Assembly: GCA_963840095.1 (NCBI GenBank)
Contig: CAWIXN010000007.1
Coordinates: 1 to 64,000 of the forward strand
Origin: DATBGO01 sp963840095
Lineage (GTDB): Bacteria; Actinomycetota; Actinomycetes; Streptosporangiales; Streptosporangiaceae
Direction: 5' to 3'
Length of the DNA: 64,000 bases
The translations under genes were made by a program, and so were the position numbers. The notes under the pieces are model-generated. The model searched no databases and was not told the DNA's origin. It saw nothing but the letters and a program-made list of their open reading frames with translations. Below are positions 17,022 to 24,190 of the stretch, piece by piece; the stretch's first letter is position 1; every line of letters starts with the position of its first letter.

Positions 17022-17987
17022 TCAGCCGGGCTCTGGCATCCCGGCCGCGGTGCGCGCATAGCCGCTGAGCACCCGGTCCCAGAAGCTGGGCACGTCAATC
17101 TCAGTAGCCACCACCGCGTTACACAGGCCGGGTGCCGCACCGAAATCGGTGACCGTCATCCCCGAGGTCCACTGCCCATGGGTCTCCACCTCGACCCGGG
17201 CGGGCCGGCAGCGGATCAGCCCTGGCTCCGCCACGTGAGCGACCGCGCAGACGTCATGGACCGCCGGCCCCGCGTCCCTGGCGGCCGATGGCTCCTCGCT
17301 GACCCCGCGGTACCCGGAAAGTGCGGGCAGCAGCAGTTCGTCAGCGAGCCTGCCGAGCCCGCGCATCCGGTCCAGCACCTGCGCCGTCACCCTGGCCTGC
17401 AGGGTGACGTCCAGGCCAATCATCGTCACGGTCCAGCCAGCGCCGAAGACTATCGCGGCGGCCTCGGGATCAGCTGCGATATTGAACTCCGCGGCCGGCG
17501 TCGTATTGCCGCGGCCCGCCGACCCGCCCATGATCACGAAGTCGCTGACCCAGCCGACCAGCCGCGGCTCCCGTCGCACCGCGAGGGCGATGTTGGTCAG
17601 CGGGCCGATCGCGATCAGGGTGATCTCGCCGGGGGCGGCCCCGATCGTCTCGATCAGGAAGTCCACGGCGTGGCCGGAGGCCGCCCGGGACGACGGCGCG
17701 GGCAGCAGCGCGCCGCCCAGCCCGGCCGAGCCGTGTACGTGCCGGGCGTCCAGCCCCGGCCGCAGCAGCGGGCCCGCGCTGCCCGCCACCACCGGCACGT
17801 CCCTGATGCCGATGAAATCGGCCACCCGCAGCGCGTTCGCCGTCGTCATCTCCAGCGGCACGTTGCCGGCCACCGTCGTCACCCCGCGCAGCCGCAAGCC
17901 GGGGCTGCCGTGCGCGAACACCAGGGCCAGCGCGTCGTCAATGCCAGGGTCGCAGTCGATAATGATCTCCCGCTCCGCCACGCTCAC
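17022..17987 (-). CDS. Nucleoside hydrolase (IUNH family)
   Basis: A 321-residue enzyme expected to hydrolyse N-glycosidic bonds of nucleosides (inosine/uridine-preferring family) in salvage or catabolism. The calcium-binding signature DCDPGIDDALAL is at residues 11-22. AIGPLTNIALAV and VIMGGSAGRGNTTPAAEFNIAADPEAAAIVF are typical of the fold, and the later catalytic region contains PAVHDVCAVAHV. A GTG at 17987 opens the frame; the GTG two codons later has better spacing to GGGAG. It ends about 80 bases from the PNPOx-like gene on the same strand. Substrate specificity is not determinable. Confidence 0.9.
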   Translation of the reverse strand: MSVAEREIIIDCDPGIDDALALVFAHGSPGLRLRGVTTVAGNVPLEMTTANALRVADFIGIRDVPVVAGSAGPLLRPGLDARHVHGSAGLGGALLPAPSSRAASGHAVDFLIETIGAAPGEITLIAIGPLTNIALAVRREPRLVGWVSDFVIMGGSAGRGNTTPAAEFNIAADPEAAAIVFGAGWTVTMIGLDVTLQARVTAQVLDRMRGLGRLADELLLPALSGYRGVSEEPSAARDAGPAVHDVCAVAHVAEPGLIRCRPARVEVETHGQWTSGMTVTDFGAAPGLCNAVVATEIDVPSFWDRVLSGYARTAAGMPEPG

Positions 17988-18170
17988 GCTCCCGCCCGCT
18001 CCGTCCCGCTGCTGCTCACCCGGCCGTTGGTGCCCTCATCGTCGCACGCGGCCCCCGGCGCGCCCATCGCGCAGCCAGCATGCCCGCCGATCGCCCTCTC
18101 CAGGCCCGCCGACCGCCGCTGACCTGCCAAAAGACCGCACGCCGCAGATGCCAAAGCGACATCACTCAAC

Positions 18171-18198
18171 GTAACTGACTGTTACTCTCAGCGATCAG
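18171..18198 (+). promoter_or_regulatory. Conserved GTNAC-N5-GTTAC element, cassette A
   Basis: GTAAC-TGACT-GTTAC followed by TCTCAGCGATCAG. The same element, at the same distance of about 77-80 bases from the start codon, precedes all five genes of the array. The half sites recur every ten bases, as in sites of OmpR-type regulators. Confidence 0.6.
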
Positions 18199-18259
18199 GA
18201 GGAGGTCCCGCTGTGACGAGCCGGCACCGCCGGGGTGGCCGGAAGAAAGAGGGTTTGCT

Positions 18260-19525
18260 GTGCAAGAACCGGTACACCGCATCTTCGGCCGGACACGCGC
18301 CACCGTGCTGGGCGTCGCCTTGCTCTCCGGTGCCGCGCTGCCAGCCGCCGGCCTGTGGCCAGCCAGCGCGAGCCTGATAGGCCTCACCGGCTGCCCAACC
18401 AGCGCCGGAATTACCACCTGCACCTTCAGTTACACGGGCTCCGCAACCAGCTGGACGGTCCCTGCGGGCATCACCCACCTGACCGTCGGCGCTGACGGCG
18501 GCTCGGGTGCCAGCGCCACCACCACGTGGCGCTTCGGCGGAGGCACCGGCGGCAACGGCGGGGAATATAGGGCAGCCCTGACCGGCATCCCGGCCGGTAC
18601 GGTGCTGAGCATCTTCCCAGGCGGGGCGGGTAACGGCACCGTCGGCGGCCTGGATGCCGGCTCGGGCGGCGGGAGCAGCACCACCGACTACTACGGCAAC
18701 GGCGGTGGCGGCGGCGGGGCGAGCATCGTCTCCGTGAGCGGCGACCCGAAGGGCCTGCTGGTGGTGGCCGGCGGCGGCGGCGGCGCGGGCGGCGAGAGCA
18801 ATGTTCTCAAAGACACTTCGCAGCTAACCGGCGGTCCCACACCGTCGGCCGATGGCGGGAACGGCGGCGGCAGCGGCGGCGTCAACGGTGCCGACGGCAC
18901 CCCGGCCACCGCGGGCACCGAGGGTGGCGGCGGCAGCACCACCTCGGCCACCGGAGGCACCAACGGTGGTACCAGAGGCTGCAGCATCTCCGCCACTGAC
19001 GGCGGAATGCTGGCCGGCGGTGCCAGCAACAGCGGCCGCTGCGTGTCCGTCGGAGGCGGCGGCGGCAGCGGCTACTACGGCGGCGGCGGCTCAGCCGCCG
19101 GTGCCGGCGCCGGCGGCGGCTCCGCTTTTCCGGCGGGCGTGAACACCGTCGATGGCATCACCGTGACGCCGGACACCGGCGAGCACGCAACGCACACCGG
19201 CAACGGCCGGATCACCATCAGCTACCAGAAGGTGCCGACGCGGGTCAGGCCGAACATCTTCTTCAACCTGCAGCAGACCTTCACCGTCACCGGGACGCTG
19301 ACCAGCTTCGGCGGCCCGGTCGCCGGCCAGCCGGTCCGCGTCAGCACCGGGAACCTGCACCTGTGCACGGCCATCACCAACAGCCACGGCGTCGCAGAAT
19401 GTGTCCTGACCTACGCCGAGTCGATCGCCATCCGGCTCAACGCAGGCCGCTACACGGTCACCTTCCCCGGCAGCGACGGCTACCTGCCATCCAGCGCCAA
19501 CGGCCAGGCGATCATCCACCCGTGA
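18260..19525 (+). CDS. Secreted glycine-rich protein with C-terminal Ig-like domain (cassette A)
   Basis: A 421-residue exported protein. Residues 1-38 are a signal peptide (GRTRATVLGVALLSGAALPAAGLW...). A glycine-rich domain follows (about 45-325), starting with the pattern CTFSYTG..TSWTVPAGITHLTVGADGGSG and containing long Gly runs. The C-terminal 95 residues form an Ig-like unit (RPNIFFNLQQTFTVTGTL ... LCTAITNSHGVAECVLTY ... GRYTVTFPGSDGYLPSSANGQ) with two cysteines that could form a disulfide. No sortase motif or membrane anchor is seen. The GTG at 18260 follows AAGAGGG. It is the first of five paralogous cassettes, each with its own promoter element and terminator. Function is unknown; a cell-surface or matrix role is inference. 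Confidence 0.88.
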   Translation: MQEPVHRIFGRTRATVLGVALLSGAALPAAGLWPASASLIGLTGCPTSAGITTCTFSYTGSATSWTVPAGITHLTVGADGGSGASATTTWRFGGGTGGNGGEYRAALTGIPAGTVLSIFPGGAGNGTVGGLDAGSGGGSSTTDYYGNGGGGGGASIVSVSGDPKGLLVVAGGGGGAGGESNVLKDTSQLTGGPTPSADGGNGGGSGGVNGADGTPATAGTEGGGGSTTSATGGTNGGTRGCSISATDGGMLAGGASNSGRCVSVGGGGGSGYYGGGGSAAGAGAGGGSAFPAGVNTVDGITVTPDTGEHATHTGNGRITISYQKVPTRVRPNIFFNLQQTFTVTGTLTSFGGPVAGQPVRVSTGNLHLCTAITNSHGVAECVLTYAESIAIRLNAGRYTVTFPGSDGYLPSSANGQAIIHP

Positions 19526-19549
19526 CCGCCTGATATCGCCTACAAAACA

Positions 19550-19587
19550 GACTGGCTGCCGCCCGGCTCACCGGGCGGCAGCCAGTC
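19550..19587 (+). terminator. Terminator of cassette A
   Basis: A perfect 17-bp stem, GACTGGCTGCCGCCCGG with its complement, around loop CTCA, 24 bases after the stop codon. Nearly the same hairpin follows each gene of the array. Confidence 0.9.
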
Positions 19588-19613
19588 TCGCACCCAAAAC
19601 GTCATCACTCAAA

Positions 19614-19637
19614 GTTCATGACTGTTACGCTCAGCGA
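19614..19637 (+). promoter_or_regulatory. Conserved GTNAC-N5-GTTAC element, cassette B
   Basis: GTTCA-TGACT-GTTACGCTCAGCGA. The left half site is degraded relative to cassettes A and C, while the right half and the following CTCAGCGA are kept. The GTTAC core is 78 bases before the start codon. Confidence 0.5.
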
Positions 19638-19701
19638 CCCGCACTAGATCCGCTGTGACGAGCCGGCGCCGCCGGGTGGCCGGAAGAAAAGAGGGTTTGC
19701 T

Positions 19702-20121
19702 GTGCAAAAATCAGTACACCGTATTCTCGGCAGCGCCCGCGCAGCCTTGCTGGGCGCCGCTCTGCTGTCCGGAGCCGCGCTGCCAGCCGCCGGCCTGTGG
19801 ACGGCCAGCGCCAGCGCCAGCGCTGCCGTCCCGACGCACATCAGGCCGAACATCTTCTTCAACTACCAGCAGACCTTCACGGTCACCGGGACGCTAACCA
19901 CCTCCCACCACCCGGTCGCTGGCCACCTGGTTCGCGTCAGCACCGGGCGCCTGCCACTGTGCTCGGTCACCACCAACAGCCAGGGCGTCGCGAAATGTGT
20001 CCTGACCTACGCCGAGTCGATCGCCATCCGGAACAACGCGGGCCGCTACACGGTCACCTTTCCCGGCAGCCCCAGCTACCTGGCATCCAGCGCGAACGGC
20101 CAGGCGATCATCTACCCGTAA
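19702..20121 (+). CDS. Short secreted Ig-like paralogue (cassette B)
   Basis: A 139-residue exported protein that keeps the signal peptide of cassette A (VHRILGSARAALLGAALLSGAALPAAGLW) and the C-terminal Ig-like unit (HIRPNIFFNYQQTFTVTGTLTTSHHPVAGHLVRVSTG ... LCSVTTNSQGVAKCVLTYAESIAIRNNAGRYTVTFPGSPSYLASS) but entirely lacks the glycine-rich domain. It reads as a natural domain deletion: the junction AS...AAVPTHIRPN is clean and the frame is intact. The GTG at 19702 follows AAGAGGG. It has its own promoter element and terminator. A partner role for the long paralogues is possible but unproven. Confidence 0.87.
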   Translation: MQKSVHRILGSARAALLGAALLSGAALPAAGLWTASASASAAVPTHIRPNIFFNYQQTFTVTGTLTTSHHPVAGHLVRVSTGRLPLCSVTTNSQGVAKCVLTYAESIAIRNNAGRYTVTFPGSPSYLASSANGQAIIYP

Positions 20122-20146
20122 CCGCCTGACACCGCCTGACTCACGA

Positions 20147-20185
20147 GACTGGCTGCCGCCCGGGATCACCGGGCGGCAGCCAGTC
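20147..20185 (+). terminator. Terminator of cassette B
   Basis: GACTGGCTGCCGCCCGG pairs with CCGGGCGGCAGCCAGTC around loop GATCA, 25 bases after the stop. The stem is identical to that of cassette A. Confidence 0.9.
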
Positions 20186-20269
20186 GCTTTCTGGTCGTTT
20201 CCTGACCCGGCCGATCGTGCTGATCAGCAAAAGAGTGCGTGTCGCGGACACCAGGCACTGTCACGCACT

Positions 20270-20297
20270 GTAACTGACTGTTACGCTCAGCGATCAG
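20270..20297 (+). promoter_or_regulatory. Conserved GTNAC-N5-GTTAC element, cassette C
   Basis: GTAAC-TGACT-GTTACGCTCAGCGATCAG, almost identical to the cassette A element, with the GTTAC core 78 bases before the start codon. The leader between it and the gene is also nearly identical to those of A and B. Confidence 0.6.
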
Positions 20298-20357
20298 AAT
20301 TCGATCCACTGTGACGAGCCGGCACCGCCGGGTGGCCGGAAGAAAAGAGGGTTTGCT

Positions 20358-21605
20358 GTGCAAGAATCTGTCCACCGCATCTTCGGCCGCACGCGCGCCA
20401 CCATGCTGGGCGTCGCCTTGCTGTCCGGAGCCGCGCTGCCGGCCGCCGGCCTGTGGGCGGGCTCCGCGAGCGCGCTGCCCAACCCGAACTGCGTGACCAC
20501 TGGAATTACGGTCACCTGCACCTTCAGTTACACGGGCGCCGCAACCACCTGGCCAGTCCCGGCGGGCATCACCCACCTGACCCTTGTCGCTGCGGGCGGC
20601 TCCGGTGCCAACGCCAAGAGCACGTGGACCTACGGCGGAGGCACCGGCGGCAGAGGCGGCGAGTACAGGGCGGCACTGACCGGCATCCCGGTCGGCACGG
20701 TGCTCAGCATCTTCCCGGGCGGCGCCGGCAACGGCACCACCGGCGGCAAGGACGCCGCCGGTGGCGGCGGCAACGGCACCACCGACCTGACACCTCTGCT
20801 GAATGTCGACAAGAGCGGGGGCGGCGGTGGCGCGACCTCGGTCTCGATCACGTCGTACTCACTCTCCCACCTGCTGGTCATGGCCGGTGGCGGCGGTGGC
20901 GCGGGTGCCGAGAACCAGAGTGCCATATTGCTGTCCAATGGCGGTAGCGGCGGCGGCAGCGGCGGCGTCAACGGGGCAGACGGCATCCCGTCAACGCCCG
21001 GCACTTATGGTCGCGGCGGGGTCAGCAGCCCAGGCGGCCTCAACGGCGGCTTCCTCGGCTGTACGACCTCGGCCGTAAGCGGCAGTCAGGTCGCGGGCGG
21101 CAACAGCAACTCCGGCATCTGCGTCTTCGCTGGAGGCGGTGGCGGCAGCGGTTACTGGGGCGGCGGCGGCTCAGCCTCTGGCGCCGGCGCCGGTGGCGGC
21201 TCGGCGTTCCCGGCCGGAGTGAACACTGTGAGCGGCATCACTGTGACGCCGGATACCACCGAGCACGCGACCCACACCGGCAACGGAACGGTCACCATCA
21301 CGTACCAGAAGGTCCCGACGCACATCAGGCCGAACATCTTCTTCAACTACCACCAGACCTTCACGGTCACCGGGACGCTGGACAGCTTTGGCGGCCCGGT
21401 CGCCCACCAGCCGGTGATCGTTAGCACCGGGTACCAGTACCTGGACACATGTTTCACCGACAGCCACGGCGTCGCGGAATGTGTCCTGACCTACGCCGAG
21501 TCCGTGGCCATCCGGCAGAACGCGGGCCGTTACACGGTCAGCTTCCCCGGCAGCAGCGGCTACCTGCCATCCAGCGCGAACGGTCAGGCGATCATCCACC
21601 CGTGA
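20358..21605 (+). CDS. Secreted glycine-rich protein with C-terminal Ig-like domain (cassette C)
   Basis: A 415-residue paralogue of cassette A with the same order: signal peptide (FGRTRATMLGVALLSGAALPAAGLW), glycine-rich domain (CTFSYTGAATTWPVPAGITHLTLVAAGGSGA ... LLVMAGGGGGAGAE ... GSGYWGGGGSASGAGAGGGSAFPAG) and Ig-like tail (HIRPNIFFNYHQTFTVTGTLDSFGGPVAHQPVIVSTG). The tail cysteine pair lies in DTCFTDSHGVAECVL, slightly shifted from LCTAITNSHGVAEC in cassette A. Glycine runs follow conserved blocks, which argues for a structured domain and not random low complexity. The GTG at 20358 follows AAGAGGG. It is flanked by its own control element and terminator. Confidence 0.88.
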   Translation: MQESVHRIFGRTRATMLGVALLSGAALPAAGLWAGSASALPNPNCVTTGITVTCTFSYTGAATTWPVPAGITHLTLVAAGGSGANAKSTWTYGGGTGGRGGEYRAALTGIPVGTVLSIFPGGAGNGTTGGKDAAGGGGNGTTDLTPLLNVDKSGGGGGATSVSITSYSLSHLLVMAGGGGGAGAENQSAILLSNGGSGGGSGGVNGADGIPSTPGTYGRGGVSSPGGLNGGFLGCTTSAVSGSQVAGGNSNSGICVFAGGGGGSGYWGGGGSASGAGAGGGSAFPAGVNTVSGITVTPDTTEHATHTGNGTVTITYQKVPTHIRPNIFFNYHQTFTVTGTLDSFGGPVAHQPVIVSTGYQYLDTCFTDSHGVAECVLTYAESVAIRQNAGRYTVSFPGSSGYLPSSANGQAIIHP

Positions 21606-21623
21606 CCGCCTGAACCGCACCAC

Positions 21624-21658
21624 ACCGGCTGCCGCCCGATCACCGGGCGGCAGCCGGT
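21624..21658 (+). terminator. Terminator of cassette C
   Basis: ACCGGCTGCCGCCCG pairs with CGGGCGGCAGCCGGT around loop ATCAC, about 19 bases after the stop codon. A short TTCCTT follows. Confidence 0.9.
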
Positions 21659-21741
21659 TCCTTATCTCCGCCCAACGTCGCCCTCAGGGTCCTGAGCAGC
21701 GGAAACGACCCCGGCCCGGCGGCGACGTTGCGCTTACTTAG

Positions 21742-21764
21742 AGTCACCTAATGTTACGCTCCGT
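21742..21764 (+). promoter_or_regulatory. Divergent copy of the GTNAC-N5-GTTAC element, cassette D
   Basis: GTCAC-CTAAT-GTTACGCTC keeps the two half sites and the GTTACGCTC core, but the spacer and flanks differ from those of cassettes A-C. The GTTAC core is 79 bases before the start codon. Confidence 0.5.
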
Positions 21765-21830
21765 TACTAGATCGAGGTTCGCATCCTCCTTCCTGCCCCC
21801 CGGGGCAGCCGAACAGAGAGAAGGCTTGCC

Positions 21831-22292
21831 ATGCAAAGACCTTTACACCGCATTCTGCGCCGAACCCACGCCGGCATGCTGAGCGCTGCCCTGCTGGCCG
21901 GAGCCGCGCTGCCGGCCGTCGGGCTGATGACCGGCTCGGCCAGCGCGGATGTCACTACCACGACCGCCCTCAGCTCATCGGCCGGTCCGGTGATCGTCCG
22001 TGCGCCGACGTACCTCCGGCCGTTCAGCACCTTTAACTGGCTTAGGGAGACCTTCACTGTCGAGGCGGGCCTCTACAGCCGCGGCACCCCGCTGGCCGGC
22101 CAGCCGCTCACCTTCACCGTCGGCTGGACCAGGCTGTGCACACCCACTACCGACTCTCACGGCTGGGCGTCCTGCGTCCTGTCGCCCAGCCAGTCCCTGC
22201 TCCTGTGGCAGACTCGCGGCCAGTTCACCGTCAGCTTCGCCGGATCACCTAGCTACTACCCATCCAGGGCCACGAACGGCCGGCACCACTGA
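21831..22292 (+). CDS. Short secreted Ig-like paralogue (cassette D)
   Basis: A 153-residue exported protein with signal peptide LHRILRRTHAGMLSAALLAGAALPAVGLM and a single Ig-like unit. The unit (LRPFSTFNWLRETFTVEAGLYSRGTPLAGQPLTFTVGWTRLCTPTTDSHGWASCVLSPSQSLLLWQTRGQFTVSFAGSPSYYPS) is closer to the tail of cassette E than to A-C, so the array holds two sub-lineages. The cysteine pair is kept. The start is ATG at 21831, with AGAGAGAAGG upstream. The leader differs from A-C but resembles that of cassette E. It has no glycine-rich domain. Confidence 0.85.
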   Translation: MQRPLHRILRRTHAGMLSAALLAGAALPAVGLMTGSASADVTTTTALSSSAGPVIVRAPTYLRPFSTFNWLRETFTVEAGLYSRGTPLAGQPLTFTVGWTRLCTPTTDSHGWASCVLSPSQSLLLWQTRGQFTVSFAGSPSYYPSRATNGRHH

Positions 22293-22314
22293 TCCTGGCT
22301 CATTACCGCATGAA

Positions 22315-22349
22315 ACTGGCGGCTGCCCGGGCACCGGGCGGCCGCCAGT
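22315..22349 (+). terminator. Terminator of cassette D
   Basis: ACTGGCGGCTGCCCGG pairs with CCGGGCGGCCGCCAGT (one G·U) around loop GCA, 22 bases after the stop codon. Confidence 0.88.
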
Positions 22350-22510
22350 CTTCGTCCCGCCCAGGTCAGCCGGTGGCGTGCCGCCACCGCACCGGCGAGT
22401 ACGGCTGCACCAGTCGTAGCGACAGCAAGTTTCTGCCTGGCCATCCCGTTCTCAGCGCGCTGACCAGCCGGAACGACTCTCGCGGCGACACCAAAGCGTA
22501 ATCACCTATT

Positions 22511-22532
22511 GTCACTGACTGTTACGCTCAGC
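22511..22532 (+). promoter_or_regulatory. Conserved GTNAC-N5-GTTAC element, cassette E
   Basis: GTCAC-TGACT-GTTACGCTCAGC: spacer and right half are identical to those of cassette C. The GTTAC core is 77 bases before the start codon. Confidence 0.58.
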
Positions 22533-22597
22533 AACGCTAGCCGATTCACATTGTCCGCGCCTGGGCCCCGGGCAGCCGGGGTGGAGAGAGGTTCGCC

Positions 22598-24112
22598 ATG
22601 CATAGATCCGTTCGCCCTGTCGTCGGCCGAACACGTCTCAGCGTGCTGGGCGCTGCCCTGCTGACCGGAGCCGCGTTGCCGGCGACCGGCCTGTGGGCGG
22701 GCATCGCGAGCGCCGCGCCACGCTGTCTGACCTCACCGGCAACGCAGATAACCACCTGCACCTTCAACTACACAGGGACGTCGACCGACTGGGCTGTCCC
22801 GTCCGGCGTCACCAGCCTGACCGTCGTAGCTGATGGCGGTTCAGGAGCGGCCTCCTCCAACAGCAGTGCCGGTGCCGGGGGCGCCGGTGGTGAATACCAG
22901 GCCACGCTGACCGGCATCCCGGCCGGCAGCACGCTGAGCGTCTTCCCCGGCGGCGCGGCTACCGTCGGGCACGGCGGCACGGACGCGGGCTCCGGCGGCG
23001 GCACCGGCAGCACGGACATGCAGAGCAACACGGCCGGCGGCGGCGGCGGCGCGAGCACCGTCGCGATATCGCCGTACTCATTCGCTCACCTGCTGGTCGT
23101 GGCCGGCGGCGGTGGCGGCGGAGCGGCCGAGCGAGGCACAGACGAGCCCACGCCCCCGAGCGGCGGCTATGGCGGCAGCAGCAGTACCACCAGCGGCGCC
23201 GACGGCTCCGGCATCAACGTCGGCCTCGGCGGGACCCCGACCGCGGGCGGCACCGGCGGCGGCGCCTCCGGCTGCGCCACCGCGGCCACCGACGGCGGCC
23301 AGCTCGCCGGCGGCAGCGGCAACGCTGGTAACTGCTCCGCGGCCGGCGGCGGTGGCGGCAGTGGCTACTACGGCGGCGGCGGAGCGGCCGCTACCGGTGG
23401 CGGCGGTGGCGGTTCCGCGTACCCGGCGGCCGCAGTCACGATCGGCGGCATCCTCGTCACGCCGGCCGCTGACGCCGACATGAACACCGGCAACGGCGTG
23501 ATCACGATCAGCTATCACGCCACGACCGCCACGGCCACCACCCTGACCTCATCGAAGAACCCGAGCACCTTCGGCCAGTCCGTCACCTTCACCGCTACCG
23601 TTACGCCGACCGACGGGGGCGGCACGGTCGGCTTCAAGGACGGATCCGCCGACATCGCCGGCTGCACCGCGCAGAAACTGAAGCTGGTCTCGGCCAGCTA
23701 CCGGACCACCTGCACGACCACCAGCTTGGGGGTCGGGACGGACACCATCACCGCCCGCTACTCAGGCGACACGGCCTACGCGGGCTCGACCAGCCGGCCG
23801 CTCACCCAGACCGTGAACCGTGCGCCCACGAGCCTCACGCCCAGCATCACGTTCAGCAACCTTGAGGAGACCTTCACGGTCAGCGCGACCCTGGACAGCC
23901 TCGGCACGCCGATTCCCGGCCAGCCGCTCACCTTCACCGTCGGCCTGACGAAGTTGTGCACGGCCACCACCGACCGCCACGGCACCGCGTCGTGCGCGCT
24001 GACCCCAAGCCAGTCCCTGCTGGTCTGGCGCACCATGGGCCAGTTCACCGTCAGCTTCGCCGGCACACCTGGCTACGACCCGTCCACCGCCACGAACGGC
24101 CGCGGACTCTAG
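22598..24112 (+). CDS. Secreted glycine-rich protein with two Ig-like domains (cassette E)
   Basis: A 504-residue protein, the longest of the array. It has a signal peptide (GRTRLSVLGAALLTGAALPATGLW), a glycine-rich domain (CTFNYTGTSTDWAVPSGVTSLTVVADGGSGA ... LLVVAGGGGGGA ... GSGYYGGGGAAATGGGGGGSAYPAAA), and then an additional Ig-like repeat absent from the others (ATTLTSSKNPSTFGQSVTFTATVTPTDGGGTVGFKDGSADIAGC ... YSGDTAYAGSTS). The terminal Ig-like unit shared with cassette D follows (PSITFSNLEETFTVSATLDSLGTPIPGQPLTFTVG). The inserted repeat is of the Big/Ig type common in bacterial surface proteins. ATG at 22598 follows GGAGAGAGG. The domain gain suggests modular evolution within the array. 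Confidence 0.88.
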   Translation: MHRSVRPVVGRTRLSVLGAALLTGAALPATGLWAGIASAAPRCLTSPATQITTCTFNYTGTSTDWAVPSGVTSLTVVADGGSGAASSNSSAGAGGAGGEYQATLTGIPAGSTLSVFPGGAATVGHGGTDAGSGGGTGSTDMQSNTAGGGGGASTVAISPYSFAHLLVVAGGGGGGAAERGTDEPTPPSGGYGGSSSTTSGADGSGINVGLGGTPTAGGTGGGASGCATAATDGGQLAGGSGNAGNCSAAGGGGGSGYYGGGGAAATGGGGGGSAYPAAAVTIGGILVTPAADADMNTGNGVITISYHATTATATTLTSSKNPSTFGQSVTFTATVTPTDGGGTVGFKDGSADIAGCTAQKLKLVSASYRTTCTTTSLGVGTDTITARYSGDTAYAGSTSRPLTQTVNRAPTSLTPSITFSNLEETFTVSATLDSLGTPIPGQPLTFTVGLTKLCTATTDRHGTASCALTPSQSLLVWRTMGQFTVSFAGTPGYDPSTATNGRGL

Positions 24113-24135
24113 CCCTCGCCAATCACGACATAACG

Positions 24136-24170
24136 CTGGCGGCCGCCCGGACCACCCGGGCGGCCGCCAG
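24136..24170 (+). terminator. Terminator of cassette E
   Basis: CTGGCGGCCGCCCGG pairs with CCGGGCGGCCGCCAG around loop ACCAC, about 24 bases after the stop. It lies between convergent genes and could also stop the DUF3145 transcript. Confidence 0.88.
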
Positions 24171-24190
24171 TCGTTATCCCCGGTCAGCAC

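Noticed and set aside
17984..18169. 61-codon minus-strand frame before the nucleoside hydrolase
   Set aside because: No ribosome binding site or recognisable sequence; likely promoter region.
18700..23420. Glycine-coding GGC-rich repeats as a possible CRISPR or minisatellite
   Set aside because: The repeats are irregular, in frame and part of conserved protein blocks; no spacer/repeat structure exists.
23078..23518. Minus-strand Ala/Gly-rich frame opposite the glycine-rich domain of cassette E
   Set aside because: A consequence of GGC/GCC repeats; no start context and no conservation with the matching frames in cassettes A and C.
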